Shown piece by piece: positions 1 through 9,266 of a stretch of DNA of 64,000 bases. Positions within the stretch are counted from its first letter, which is position 1, and the number at the start of each line of letters is the position of its first letter. The notes under the pieces are model-generated. The model saw only the letters and a program-made list of their open reading frames with translations, searched no databases and was not told the DNA's origin. The translations under genes were made by a program, and so were the position numbers. The DNA lies in contig CACXMM010000004.1 in NCBI GenBank assembly GCA_902768785.1, positions 35,998 through 99,997 of the forward strand. The letters run 5' to 3'. This DNA is from an uncultured Prevotellaceae bacterium (GTDB lineage: Bacteria > Bacteroidota > Bacteroidia > Bacteroidales > Bacteroidaceae).

Positions 1-1827
1 AACAGCATCCATTTCTGCTCTATCCTGCGTGTCGTGAACAAGGGGGGTAGCGTGATGGTATCCGACAGTACCTTGCAACTGCGGGCTGTGGATGAGGCTA
101 CCTTGTACTTTGTGAATGCCACCAGTTTTAATGGCTATGACAAGCATCCCGTGAGTGAGGGAGCCGACTATATCAACGATGCTGCTGATATGGCATGGCA
201 TCTGGTGAACTACACTTATGAGCAGATCCGTGAACGCCATATCAACGACTATCGTCAGTTCTATTCTCGTGTGAAACTGGAGTTGGGTGAGCGTACGGAA
301 CAGACGGTGGCAGGTCACACCTTCAGCCTCTCCGACGATTACGAGTCGGAGGCGATGACCACCGACGAACTGCTGCGAGCCTACAGCAATGGGCGGCCAA
401 GCACCTATCTGGAGACACTCTATTTCCAATACGGGCGCTACCTACTCATCAGTTGCTCACGGACATCAGGTGTTCCTGCGAATCTGCAGGGATTGTGGAC
501 CCCGCATAAATGGTCACCATGGCGCGGCAACTATACCGTGAACATCAACTTGGAGGAGAACTACTGGCCTGCCTTTGCTGCCAATCTTGCTGAGATGGCC
601 ATGCCGTTGGATGATTTCATCAAGGCACTCTCGGAGAATGGACGATATACGGCCAAAAACTACTATGGGATAAACAAAGGCTGGTGCAGCAGTCATAACT
701 CGGATATCTGGGCCATGACGAATCCTGTGGGTGAGAAGAATGAGAGTCCGATGTGGGCTAACTGGAACATGGGTGGGGCTTGGTTGGTGAACACGCTATG
801 GGACAAATACTTATTTACGCAGGATGAGGATTACCTGAGGCAAACGGCGTTCCCGCTGATGAAGGGGGCGGCGGAGTTCTGTGAGGAGTGGCTTATAGAG
901 AATCCCAAGAATCCAGTGGAGCTGATTACTGCACCGAGCACCTCTCCAGAAAATGAGTATATCACGGACAAGGGATACCATGGGGTGACCTGCTATGGAG
1001 GAACCGCTGATCTAGCCATTATTCGTGAACTGCTCACGAATACCATTGCCGCACATAAAGTCTTGGAAAAACACGATGACACGCAGAACAAATATGGCTT
1101 AATAGATGATTGCCTTCCCATGCAGATAACAATCAACAGCCTTCACCCCTATACCATTGGAAAGAACGGTGACCTGAACGAGTGGTACTACGACTGGGAT
1201 GACAGAGATCCGCGTCATCGTCACCAGAGCCACCTGATAGGACTATATCCGGGAAGTCATCTGATACAACCTGAACTGCAACAGGCCGCACGACAGACTC
1301 TCATCCAAAAAGGTGATGAGACGACAGGGTGGAGTACAGGGTGGCGCATCAACCTCTGGGCGCGGCTCCATGATGGAGAGAAGGCATACCAGATCTATCG
1401 TAAGCTGCTAACTGCCGTAGCACCTGAACTGGATAAAACACCAAACTACAATCATGGAGGCGGTACCTACCCCAACCTCTTCGATGCACATCCGCCTTTC
1501 CAGATCGATGGTAACTTCGGCGGGACGGCAGGTGTCTGCGAGATGTTGCTGCAGAGCCGTTACGATGTGTTGTCCAAGCACTACAATATCGAACTGTTAC
1601 CAGCGCTGCCCAAGACATGGGCGTCAGGACGCGTTTCTGGACTCTGTGCCCGTGGCGGCTACGAGATATCCATGAGGTGGCGCAAAGGAAAAGTGATGGA
1701 GGTGACAGTATTCAATCGTTCCGGTGGGAATACACCCGTCACGCTCTCATGTCATGGCACCACCAAAACATTAAAGATCAAACAAGGAAAAACTAAGACC
1801 ATTCGATCATGGAACGTATCAGAATGA
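1..1827 (+). CDS. GH95 family glycosidase (alpha-L-fucosidase/galactosidase type), 5'-truncated
   Basis: The frame is open to base 1, so the N-terminus lies outside the window and the GTG at 34 is not the true start. Family hallmarks of GH95 are visible: NINLEENYWP (codons from 541, the asparagine pair of the catalytic site), TAPSTSPEN with the presumed acid Glu at 949-951, GWSTGWRINLWARL, and FQIDGNFGGTAG with the conserved Asp at 1507-1509. GH95 enzymes are inverting exo-enzymes that remove terminal alpha-L-fucose or alpha-L-galactose from plant or host glycans, usually in the periplasm or at the surface. About 600 of the usual roughly 780 residues are present. The stop overlaps the start of the AraC gene (ATGA), suggesting co-expression. 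Which sugar is cleaved cannot be told from sequence. Confidence 0.93.
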   Translation, partial: NSIHFCSILRVVNKGGSVMVSDSTLQLRAVDEATLYFVNATSFNGYDKHPVSEGADYINDAADMAWHLVNYTYEQIRERHINDYRQFYSRVKLELGERTEQTVAGHTFSLSDDYESEAMTTDELLRAYSNGRPSTYLETLYFQYGRYLLISCSRTSGVPANLQGLWTPHKWSPWRGNYTVNINLEENYWPAFAANLAEMAMPLDDFIKALSENGRYTAKNYYGINKGWCSSHNSDIWAMTNPVGEKNESPMWANWNMGGAWLVNTLWDKYLFTQDEDYLRQTAFPLMKGAAEFCEEWLIENPKNPVELITAPSTSPENEYITDKGYHGVTCYGGTADLAIIRELLTNTIAAHKVLEKHDDTQNKYGLIDDCLPMQITINSLHPYTIGKNGDLNEWYYDWDDRDPRHRHQSHLIGLYPGSHLIQPELQQAARQTLIQKGDETTGWSTGWRINLWARLHDGEKAYQIYRKLLTAVAPELDKTPNYNHGGGTYPNLFDAHPPFQIDGNFGGTAGVCEMLLQSRYDVLSKHYNIELLPALPKTWASGRVSGLCARGGYEISMRWRKGKVMEVTVFNRSGGNTPVTLSCHGTTKTLKIKQGKTKTIRSWNVSE

Positions 1828-2687
1828 TAGAACTCTCCATCGCGGGAGCCAGAAAGGTGTATCACGGTAGTTACATCGAGGACAGTATCCTCCTCATAGA
1901 CGAGTTCGCTCACCTGCCGTTACCAGAAGAGCCTCGCAGGGCAAAATGTATTGTCCTGGGACTGTGCTTACGGGGTAAGGCGCAGTATTCTGTGGATACA
2001 GAGGATCACAATGTAAGGGCGAACGATGCTATCCTGATCAGTGAGGGACAGATTATCGATAACTATATGCTCAGTCCTGATTTCAGCGGCATCGGTATCC
2101 TGATATCCGCTGATTTCTTCAGTGAGATTATCAAAGGAGTGCACGAACTGTCATCCTTGTTCCTTTTCTCACGCACGCATCCCGTCTTCAGTCTCAACAA
2201 CAAAGAGGTGGAAACCATTAAGATGTATTTCACTGCCATCAAACAGAAGGTGGATGATGTTGAGCACCATTTCCGTACGGATGTGGTACGCTCAATCATG
2301 ATGACTATGATCTACGACTTGAGTAATGCGATCTACCGTTTGCAGACGAATAACGATAAGCGACAAACGCGTGCAGAGGCTATTTTCGCCTCTTTCATTC
2401 AGTTGGTGGAACGGCATTTCCGTGCTGAAAGACGTGTAGGATGGTATGCAGAACAGCTTTGTATTACACCGAAGTACTTGTCTGAAACGGTTAAACAGGT
2501 GAGCAGACGGACCCCCAACGAGTGGATCGATAATTATGTGACGCTTGAGGTAAGGGTGCTTCTGAAGAACAGTACGCTGAGTATCAAGGAGATTGCTCAG
2601 GCACTTCATTTCCCCAATCAGAGTTTCCTTGGGAAGTTTTTCAAGGAACATGTGGGGATGAGTCCTTCGGAGTATAGGAAAAATTGA
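1824..2687 (+). CDS. AraC family transcriptional regulator
   Basis: The protein has 287 residues from the ATG at 1824, which overlaps the GH95 stop as ATGA; an in-frame ATG at 1809 is possible but lies inside the GH95 gene. The N-terminal part resembles a cupin-like effector-binding domain. The last 90 residues form the double helix-turn-helix of AraC proteins, with TPKYLSETVKQ in the first and SIKEIAQALHFPNQSFLGKF in the second, ending in the usual GMSPSEYRKN. It probably controls the overlapping glycosidase and whatever lies upstream of the window. The stop codon is formed by the first unit of an 8-bp tandem array. Confidence 0.93.
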   Translation: MIELSIAGARKVYHGSYIEDSILLIDEFAHLPLPEEPRRAKCIVLGLCLRGKAQYSVDTEDHNVRANDAILISEGQIIDNYMLSPDFSGIGILISADFFSEIIKGVHELSSLFLFSRTHPVFSLNNKEVETIKMYFTAIKQKVDDVEHHFRTDVVRSIMMTMIYDLSNAIYRLQTNNDKRQTRAEAIFASFIQLVERHFRAERRVGWYAEQLCITPKYLSETVKQVSRRTPNEWIDNYVTLEVRVLLKNSTLSIKEIAQALHFPNQSFLGKFFKEHVGMSPSEYRKN

Positions 2688-2731
2688 AGAATTGAAAAAT
2701 TGAAGAATTGAAGGATTGAAGAATTGAAGGG
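2680..2731. repeat. Degenerate 8-bp tandem array (GAAGAATT type)
   Basis: About six units of the form GAAGAATT, GAAAAATT, GAAGGATT follow each other with an 8-bp step between the convergent AraC and DUF3109 genes. The first unit supplies the AraC stop codon. Confidence 0.8.
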
Positions 2732-2738
2732 GGATAGA

Positions 2739-3362
2739 TTATTGGGGTGAGGAAGAGAGGAGCTGGGATGCCAGATCACACAGTTCATCATACCACTCCT
2801 TCCCAAAGCGTTGAATCAGGGGTTCTTTCAGAAAACGATAAACGGGAATCTGCAGTTCTCGTCCTTTGTCGCGGGCACATTTGCAGATATCCCATTTGTT
2901 GTAGTTCAGCCCAATCAGGTTATTACTGAAACATTTCACTCGGATAGGGTAGAGAGCACAGCTGATGGGTTTGCAGAAGGATGTCTTACCATTACGAAAA
3001 GCTTTCTCCAAGGCACAGAGGCAGCAGCTACTGATTGTGCCGCCTTCAGGATTGTCAATATCCCCATAGCAGGTAAACACACAATCTTTGCCGTTAACAA
3101 TACTGGTCACCAGGTCTCCTTCCACATCTGTGTAGGCAACACCCTGCTTGTCAACGATGGCTTGTGCTGAAGCTGACAGATCGCTCCATACCAGGTCTAG
3201 CACATTCTCTATCTCCATCACCTCGTCGAGTGTGACAGGTGCACCTGCATCTCCTTCCACACAACAAGCTCCTTTGCAAACGCTCAGATCACAGCAGAAC
3301 ATCTCTGTTAGAATCTCTGATGAGAGGAGCACGTCACCTACTTGAAGGATGGGGGGAAGCAT
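2739..3362 (-). CDS. DUF3109 family cysteine-rich protein
   Basis: Starting from MLPPILQVGD at 3362, the protein has 207 residues, close to the family's usual size; the open frame extends further upstream but into the linker behind ung. Cysteines are clustered as in DUF3109: CCDLSVCKGACCVEG near residue 25, a CVFTCYG stretch, SSCCLCALEKAF, and FCKPISCALYPIRV. The pattern suggests metal or iron-sulfur binding, but no function is established. It lies 45 bp downstream of ung on the same strand and is probably the last gene of a DUF853-ung-DUF3109 operon. Confidence 0.85.
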   Translation of the reverse strand: MLPPILQVGDVLLSSEILTEMFCCDLSVCKGACCVEGDAGAPVTLDEVMEIENVLDLVWSDLSASAQAIVDKQGVAYTDVEGDLVTSIVNGKDCVFTCYGDIDNPEGGTISSCCLCALEKAFRNGKTSFCKPISCALYPIRVKCFSNNLIGLNYNKWDICKCARDKGRELQIPVYRFLKEPLIQRFGKEWYDELCDLASQLLSSSPQ

Positions 3363-3365
3363 GTT

Positions 3366-3396
3366 TGGATTGATAATTGACAATTGATAATTGGTT
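3366..3396. repeat. Short AATTGAT-rich repeat/hairpin in the ung-DUF3109 linker
   Basis: TTGATAATTG occurs twice, separated by AC and shared bases, giving a small direct repeat that can also fold on itself because AATTG and CAATT are complementary. It fills most of the linker between the two minus-strand genes. Confidence 0.5.
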
Positions 3397-3406
3397 GGGG
3401 GAGGAC

Positions 3407-4072
3407 TTACCAGTTGATGGGGGTGAGGCCGTTCTGTTCGAGATAGGCATTGCAGCGGGAGAACTGATGCTGTCCAAACCATCCACCGCGGTTAGCACTC
3501 AAGGGAGAAGGGTGGACGGATTCCAGGACGAGATTCTTCTCTTTGTTGATCATATAGGCCTTGCCACGGGCATACCCGCCCCAGAGCATGTACACCAGAT
3601 GGTCGCGTTGCGTGGCGAGGGCTTTGATAGCCGCATCGGTGAAGGTCTGCCATCCTAAGCGTGCATGACTGTTTGCTTGATGGGCTCTCACCGTGAGGGT
3701 AGCGTTCAGCAGCAGCACTCCTTGTTCTGCCCAGCGCGTGAGGTTACCACTTGTGGGCATCGGAGTACCGAGATCGTCTTGAATCTCCTTGAAGATATTC
3801 TGGAGGGAAGGTGGAAATAGCACACCGTCCTGTACTGAGAAACTCAGTCCGTGGGCTTGTCCTGGCTCATGATAGGGATCCTGTCCGATAATCACCACCT
3901 TCACCTGGTTGAAAGGGCACAGGTTGAAGGCGTTGAAGATCAGACGTCCTGGCGGATAGCAGACGCCCTGCCGGTATTCCTGCCGCACGGCATCAGTTAG
4001 CAGTGTGAAGTAAGGCTTCTCAAACTCTTCGTGGAGGTGAGCCTTCCATGAGGCTTCTATTTGTACGTCCAT
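3407..4072 (-). CDS. ung: Uracil-DNA glycosylase, family 1
   Basis: The product removes uracil from DNA and so starts base excision repair. The 221-residue length is normal. GQDPYH (residues 63-68, with catalytic Asp65) and the HPSPLS loop (187-192) are intact, and LLNATLTV and the conserved WGGYA region are present. The ATG at 4072 lies 6 bp after the DUF853 stop, so the two genes are very likely co-transcribed. Confidence 0.97.
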   Translation of the reverse strand: MDVQIEASWKAHLHEEFEKPYFTLLTDAVRQEYRQGVCYPPGRLIFNAFNLCPFNQVKVVIIGQDPYHEPGQAHGLSFSVQDGVLFPPSLQNIFKEIQDDLGTPMPTSGNLTRWAEQGVLLLNATLTVRAHQANSHARLGWQTFTDAAIKALATQRDHLVYMLWGGYARGKAYMINKEKNLVLESVHPSPLSANRGGWFGQHQFSRCNAYLEQNGLTPINW

Positions 4073-4078
4073 GGCACC

Positions 4079-5665
4079 TTACTTCGTCAGGTTCCCTAAG
4101 ATATCGCGTGTCAGTTCCTTGGTGATGGTTCGGGTAGCGGCCGACGTGGCGTTCTTCACCACTTTCTCCTTGGCGGAGGTCTTACTCTTCGTAGTCTTTC
4201 CCGATACCTTATTACTTACGTAAGTACCGAGGATGGTGGCTAAGGTGGAGGTGACTGCAGTCATCACGGCTTTCCATACCTTACTCATCATTCCGGCTTT
4301 CTTCTTTCCTTTGGCTTCTTTCTCTTCTTCTTTCTCTGTAGCCTTCGCCTCCTCTTCCTGTGCGGCAATGGCAGCTTGTTCCTCTGCCTCTTTCATTAAG
4401 ATCTCATAAGCACTCTCCCGATCGACAGGTGTGTCGTATTTACCATAGATTCTACTCTGCTTGATCAGGTCAAGACGTTGTCCCTCAGTGATGGCACCGA
4501 TCTGCGACAAAGGGAAGAGAATTTTGGCGCGCTCCACCATGTTGGGAGCACCTTTCTCGTCGAGGAAGCTCACCAGGGCCTCACCCGTTTCCAAGTTCAT
4601 GATGGCTTCATCGGTCTTGAACGAGGGATTGGCGCGGAAGGTGTCAGCAGCAGTCTTCACAGCCTTCTGGTCTTTCGGAGTATAGGCACGCAGGGCATGC
4701 TGCACGCGGTTTCCTAACTGTCCGAGGATAACCTCAGGAATATCCGTAGGACTCTGTGTGATGAAATAGATACCCACGCCTTTCGAACGGATCAGACGAA
4801 TCACCTGCTCGATCTTGTCGAGCAGTGCCTTGGATGTCCCCTCGAACAACATGTGTGCCTCGTCGAAGAAGAACACAAGCTTCGGCAACGGAAGGTCACC
4901 TACTTCAGGGAGGGTGGAGTAGAGTTCACTAAGCAGCCACAACAGAAAAGTGGAATACAACTTCGGTTGCATCATCAGTTTGTCGGCTGCTAGCACATTC
5001 ATCACACCCTTGCCGCCCTCTGTCTGCATCAGGTCGTAGATATCGAACGACGGCTCACCGAAGAATTTATCTGCTCCCTGTGCTTCCAACTGCAACAAAG
5101 CACGCTGGATAGCACCTACTGAGGCTGCAGTGATATTACCGTATTTGGTCGTGTAGTCCTTGGCATTCTTGGATACGAAGTCAAGCATTGAACGAAGGTC
5201 TTTGAGATCAAGAATCATCAGTCCGCGCTCATCAGCAATGCGGAACACGATGTTCAACACACCGTCTTGTGTCTCGTTCAACTGTAGCAGTCGTGACAAC
5301 AGCTGGGGTCCCATTTGTGAGACCGTGGCGCGCATGGGATGTCCCTGTTCTCCATAGACATCGAAGAGCCGGACGGGACAGCTTTGGAACTCGGGATTCT
5401 CAATGCCGAACTCTGGCAGTCGTTTCTCGATAAAACCACTCATCTTACCCACTTGAGAGATGCCGGAGAGGTCGCCTTTCATGTCGGCCATGAAACAGGG
5501 CACACCTGCCTGGCAGAACGATTCGGCCATCACCTGCAGGGTGACAGTCTTACCTGTACCTGTGGCTCCCGCTATCAGTCCGTGGCGGTTGGCCATTTTC
5601 CCGTTGATTGTCAGTGCTCCTTCCGAGCAGTGGGCAATATATAGCCCGTGTTCCTTGTCGTACAT
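4079..5665 (-). CDS. DUF853/HerA-like helicase ATPase (YjgR type)
   Basis: This is a 528-residue P-loop ATPase. Walker A is GATGTGKT (33-40) and Walker B is VFFFDEAH around residue 265; the segment [27 protein letters not shown] is typical of HerA/YjgR proteins of the DUF853 family. Residues from about 425 are rich in Glu, Lys and Ala, then a hydrophobic stretch ([22 protein letters not shown]) precedes a Thr/Lys-rich tail. Family members are thought to be DNA-pumping or DNA-processing ATPases; the role in this organism is unknown. A good promoter lies 60-90 bp upstream. Confidence 0.92.
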   Translation of the reverse strand: MYDKEHGLYIAHCSEGALTINGKMANRHGLIAGATGTGKTVTLQVMAESFCQAGVPCFMADMKGDLSGISQVGKMSGFIEKRLPEFGIENPEFQSCPVRLFDVYGEQGHPMRATVSQMGPQLLSRLLQLNETQDGVLNIVFRIADERGLMILDLKDLRSMLDFVSKNAKDYTTKYGNITAASVGAIQRALLQLEAQGADKFFGEPSFDIYDLMQTEGGKGVMNVLAADKLMMQPKLYSTFLLWLLSELYSTLPEVGDLPLPKLVFFFDEAHMLFEGTSKALLDKIEQVIRLIRSKGVGIYFITQSPTDIPEVILGQLGNRVQHALRAYTPKDQKAVKTAADTFRANPSFKTDEAIMNLETGEALVSFLDEKGAPNMVERAKILFPLSQIGAITEGQRLDLIKQSRIYGKYDTPVDRESAYEILMKEAEEQAAIAAQEEEAKATEKEEEKEAKGKKKAGMMSKVWKAVMTAVTSTLATILGTYVSNKVSGKTTKSKTSAKEKVVKNATSAATRTITKELTRDILGNLTK

Positions 5666-5724
5666 ATCGGTTGTTTTTGATGATTTCTGTCAGATGAGTA
5701 TGAGAGGACATACTATTTCCGAGG

Positions 5725-5757
5725 GCAAAGATACGATTATTCTTTGACATTTCCAAA
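5725..5757 (-). promoter_or_regulatory. Bacteroidota-type promoter for DUF853-ung-DUF3109
   Basis: On the minus strand TTTG (5757-5754) is followed after 20 bp by TATCTTTGC (5733-5725). This matches the Bacteroidota consensus TTTG/TAnnTTTG. Confidence 0.75.
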
Positions 5758-6103
5758 GGATTGTGATCCTTTTTAAGGCAGCCTGTTAGTAGAACAAGGA
5801 AACTTTCATTCTCGTCTTTGTTAATTAGATTTAAATCTGTGATTCCGTGATGCAAGAACCTCCTGTCTTTTGTGTTAGTATGATAAACGAAATCAAATTA
5901 TAGAAAGAAGATGAAGAAAACATGGATGCTATTGGCTATTGTATATGATCAGGAAGGAAAAGAGTTATGCCACTAGGATCATGTGGCTAGAGGAGGTTAA
6001 ATTGATCATAGGAAAGTTCCTTTGATACAGCTATACTTCTATTCATAGTTTTTTCTACAGGAGTGTCTATTCAATACTTCAAGACAAAGTATTTGTTTAT
6101 TCT
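5758..6103. other. Non-coding stretch with a 20-codon lipoprotein-like start remnant
   Basis: No intact gene is seen. At 5911-5973 on the plus strand a short frame begins MKKTWMLLAIVYD and stops after 20 codons. It resembles the beginning of a secreted protein's signal peptide but has no body, so it could be a decayed gene start or chance. Confidence 0.35.
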
Positions 6104-6178
6104 GAACACAGAAACTCAGAGACACAGAGAAAAAGCATGTGCTTAAAAAATTCTCTGTATCTCTGAGTCTCTGTATTC
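6104..6178. repeat. 28-bp imperfect inverted repeat with internal palindrome, downstream of gpmI
   Basis: Arms 6104-6131 and 6151-6178 match at 25 of 28 positions when one is reverse-complemented; they consist of CTCAGAGACACAGAGAA-like sequence. The 19-bp loop itself contains AAGCATGTGCTT. The structure begins 30 bp after the gpmI stop, so it may end that transcript, but it lacks a clear T-tract and could be a small mobile repeat. Confidence 0.75.
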
Positions 6179-6207
6179 AATTCTTCAAACCTTGGCGTTT
6201 TTAATGA

Positions 6208-7728
6208 TTAATCGCTGATCAGGCACTCACCCGTCATGTCGCTGGGCTGCTCCAACCCCATGATATGCAGGATGGAGGGAGCAACGTCTGCCAGACGACC
6301 GTCTTTGACGGTGGCAGAGTTGTTGTTGGTGACATAGATGAACGGAACGGGATTCAGTGAGTGAGCGGTATTCGGCGTTCCATCGGGGTTGATGGCATTG
6401 TCGGCATTACCGTGGTCGGCAATGATGATAGCCTCATAGTCGTTGGCCTTGGCAGCCTCAATCACTTCCTTTACACAGTGGTCAACGGCCCATACAGCCT
6501 TTGCAATGGCGTTATAGACACCTGTATGACCCACCATGTCACCATTGGCGAAGTTCACCACGATGAAGTCGTATTCCTGTGTATTGATAGCACCTACCAG
6601 CTTATCCTTCACCTCATAGGCACTCATCTCTGGCTTCAGGTCGTAGGTGGCCACCTTCGGAGAGGGAACGAGGATACGGTCCTCACCCTCGAACGGAGCC
6701 TCACGACCGCCGTTGAAGAAGAAGGTCACATGGGCATATTTTTCTGTCTCAGCTGTGTGCAGCTGTTTCTTACCCTGCTTGGAGAGGTATTCACCCAGCG
6801 TGTTCTCTACGTTCTCCTTGGGGAAGAGGATATGAACACCCTTGAAGTTAGCATCATAGGGAGTCATGCAGTAGTACTGCAGACCGGGTATGGTGTGCAT
6901 TCCCTGCTCAGGCATATCCTCCTGCGTCAGTGCGATGGTCATCTCCTTGGCACGGTCGTTACGGAAATTGATGAAGATCACCACGTCGCCCTCTTCGATG
7001 CAACCGTTCACGCTGGCGTTGTGGATAGGCTTGATGAACTCATCAGTAACACCGTCATCATAGCTCTCCTGCATAGCCTGAACCATATCGGTGGCCTGCT
7101 TACCAGTACCATTTACAATCAGGTCGTAACCTTCCTTCACACGCTCCCAGCGCTTGTCGCGGTCCATGGCGTAGAAACGACCCACGATAGAAGCAATGGC
7201 TGCATCATTGTCGGCGCACACCTTACTTACCTGCTCAATGAAACCCTTACCAGAGTGGGGGTCAGTGTCACGGCCGTCCATGTAGCAGTGTACGAACAGC
7301 TGGTTCTTCAAGCCATACGCCTTACCAATCTCGATGAGCTTGAAAAGATGATCGAGGCTGGAGTGTACTCCACCGTCAGAGGTCAGACCCATTAGGTGCA
7401 GTTTCTTGTTGTTTTCCTTGGCATAAGTATAGGCAGCCTTCACCTGCGGGTTCTCCATGATGGAGCCATCCTTACAGGCTCGGTTGATCTTCACCAGGTC
7501 CTGATAGACAATGCGACCGGCACCGATATTCAGGTGGCCTACTTCTGAGTTACCCATCTGACCATCGGGCAGACCCACGTCTTCTCCACTGGCCATCAAC
7601 TGTGAGTGAGCGCTCACTGCTGTCAGGTAATCTAAATACGGGGTTGGTGTGTTGTAGATCACGTCTCCCTTACCATGTTGTCCGATTCCCCATCCGTCGA
7701 GAATCATCAATAATGCTTTCTTTGCCAT
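6208..7728 (-). CDS. gpmI: 2,3-bisphosphoglycerate-independent phosphoglycerate mutase
   Basis: The enzyme interconverts 3- and 2-phosphoglycerate in glycolysis and gluconeogenesis, using Mn2+. The 506-residue length fits. The N-terminal metal site (ILDGWG, Asp11) and the phosphorylated serine in [15 protein letters not shown] (Ser61) are visible, as are [18 protein letters not shown] and the C-terminal IADHGNADN and [11 protein letters not shown] metal-binding segments. It is a single-gene unit with its own promoter. Confidence 0.98.
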   Translation of the reverse strand: MAKKALLMILDGWGIGQHGKGDVIYNTPTPYLDYLTAVSAHSQLMASGEDVGLPDGQMGNSEVGHLNIGAGRIVYQDLVKINRACKDGSIMENPQVKAAYTYAKENNKKLHLMGLTSDGGVHSSLDHLFKLIEIGKAYGLKNQLFVHCYMDGRDTDPHSGKGFIEQVSKVCADNDAAIASIVGRFYAMDRDKRWERVKEGYDLIVNGTGKQATDMVQAMQESYDDGVTDEFIKPIHNASVNGCIEEGDVVIFINFRNDRAKEMTIALTQEDMPEQGMHTIPGLQYYCMTPYDANFKGVHILFPKENVENTLGEYLSKQGKKQLHTAETEKYAHVTFFFNGGREAPFEGEDRILVPSPKVATYDLKPEMSAYEVKDKLVGAINTQEYDFIVVNFANGDMVGHTGVYNAIAKAVWAVDHCVKEVIEAAKANDYEAIIIADHGNADNAINPDGTPNTAHSLNPVPFIYVTNNNSATVKDGRLADVAPSILHIMGLEQPSDMTGECLISD

Positions 7729-7767
7729 AATGTATATTTATTTTTTAGTCTTTATTCTTTCCAAGCT

Positions 7768-7800
7768 GCAAAGGTAGTGAAAATGAGTGAAATAAGGAAA
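7768..7800 (-). promoter_or_regulatory. Promoter of gpmI
   Basis: TACCTTTGC on the minus strand (7776-7768) is preceded after 20 bp by TTTC (7800-7797), one base off the TTTG box. Confidence 0.65.
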
Positions 7801-7972
7801 TGAAAAGGGGATAATTTGAAGAAATAGGGCATTGCTACCCTTGAAAATCATCATTTTTAGTGATTGTTTTCATTTTCCCAGACTGATTTGAACGGTATTT
7901 CAAGAATAATTCGTAACTTAGCGGTCGAATCTTTTCATCAAACGACTATTCATTCAATAAAACAGTATAAAC

Positions 7973-9202
7973 ATGTGGAGAAGAACTATGGGAGTCGTGG
8001 CGGCATGTATGACCATGTTGGCGGCTCAAGCGCAGAAGAACATCCCTTTGGTGTATGAAGTAGAGAACACGGGAAATAACTTCAAGGCACCTGCCATGCC
8101 TGGTTATGACGGACTGCGGGAATGCCGTTCGCTGACTGATCCGTTGGAATGGTCTAACGGGAAAGGCAGGGTAAAGAAATTCAAGCAGTGGGAACGCCGC
8201 AGGAACGAGATTGCCGCTGAGATCCAGCACTATGGCATCGGACAGAAACCCGCTGTTGACCGGAAACAGGTGGCAGCACACATGAGTGGCGACACCCTTT
8301 TCGTGGATGTCACCGTGAACGGGGAGACCTTACATCTGCAATCTACCATCATGTATCCGAAGGAGGGCAAGGCACCGTATGCCTTGATGATCGGCACCAG
8401 TATGATGTCATTGCCGCGACAACTCTTTACAGGGAAGAATATCGCCATCATGACGTTCCATGAGAAGCAGGTGAACGACTACGGACAGTTCGGAAGACAT
8501 CATGAACGGGGAGAGCACAACTTCGATCGTCTCTATCCGGCTCTGAAGGACAATGGTGCCTACAGTGAGTGGGCTTGGGGATTGAGTCGCCTCCTTGACG
8601 GATTGGAGATCGTGGGCGAGGCCCGTACCAAGATCGACATGAAGCATATCGGTGTGACTGGTTGTTCGTATGCGGGGAAGATGGCGCTGATGTGCGGCGC
8701 CTTTGATGAGCGCATTGCCCTGACGATTGCCCAGGAGCCCGGCGGTGGCGGTGCAGCAGCCTGGCGCGTGTCGCATACTTTACAGGAAGTAGAGAGTCTG
8801 GAACGTACTGACTACCACTGGTTCCAGGAGAGCATGCGCGAGACATTCTCTGGTGACAGTGTCTATCGGATGCCCTACGATCATCATGAGCTGTGTGCGA
8901 TGGTTTGCCCGCGTGCCTTGCTGATGCTCGGTAATCCCGATTACAAATGGTTAGCTGATGAGGCGGGCTATGTGTCGATGAATGCGGCCAGACGGGTATG
9001 GGAGCAATTCGGTATTGCCGACCGTGTTGGCTATTCCATCGTTGATAAGCATGGGCATTGTCAACTGCCGGAATCACAATACCCTGAGGTATCTGCCTTT
9101 ATCGATCGTTTCCTGTTAGGGAAAGATGCCGATACAAAGAATATCCAGGTGGCCCCGATGTTTAAAGACAAGGTTGACTTGGGCCGTTGGATAAAGTTTT
9201 AA
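7973..9202 (+). CDS. CE15-like glucuronoyl esterase, secreted
   Basis: CE15 enzymes cleave the ester between 4-O-methyl-glucuronic acid of xylan and lignin alcohols. The 409-residue product begins with a signal peptide (MWRRTMGVVAACMTMLAAQA). The nucleophile motif GVTGCSYAGK places Ser232; Glu255 in AQEPGGGG lies 23 residues later, the same spacing as the Ser-Glu pair of characterised glucuronoyl esterases; His360 or His362 in KHGHC completes the triad. EIQHYGIGQKP is also family-like. It is the first gene of the plus-strand catabolic operon. The true substrate may be another sugar-acid ester. Confidence 0.85.
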   Translation: MWRRTMGVVAACMTMLAAQAQKNIPLVYEVENTGNNFKAPAMPGYDGLRECRSLTDPLEWSNGKGRVKKFKQWERRRNEIAAEIQHYGIGQKPAVDRKQVAAHMSGDTLFVDVTVNGETLHLQSTIMYPKEGKAPYALMIGTSMMSLPRQLFTGKNIAIMTFHEKQVNDYGQFGRHHERGEHNFDRLYPALKDNGAYSEWAWGLSRLLDGLEIVGEARTKIDMKHIGVTGCSYAGKMALMCGAFDERIALTIAQEPGGGGAAAWRVSHTLQEVESLERTDYHWFQESMRETFSGDSVYRMPYDHHELCAMVCPRALLMLGNPDYKWLADEAGYVSMNAARRVWEQFGIADRVGYSIVDKHGHCQLPESQYPEVSAFIDRFLLGKDADTKNIQVAPMFKDKVDLGRWIKF

Positions 9203-9225
9203 ATGATAGGTTACATTTGACAGGA

Positions 9226-9266
9226 TCATCGTCTTTCTTGAAAGGACAAATCAAGAAAGACGATGA
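9226..9266 (+). promoter_or_regulatory. Perfect hairpin covering the start codon of the transketolase N-subunit gene
   Basis: A 15-bp perfect inverted repeat (9227-9241 with 9251-9265), extendable by one pair, has a 9-base loop. The 3' arm contains the ATG at 9263-9265. In mRNA the start site would be sealed in a strong stem, which suggests translational control or coupling, or an attenuator between the esterase and the transketolase genes. Confidence 0.7.

Noticed and set aside
34-36. GTG at 34 as start of the GH95 gene
   Set aside because: The frame continues to base 1 and the family is about 180 residues longer, so the gene is cut by the window edge.
6361-7395. 344-codon plus-strand frame opposite gpmI
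   Set aside because: It is the antisense shadow of a highly conserved gene and resembles no protein.
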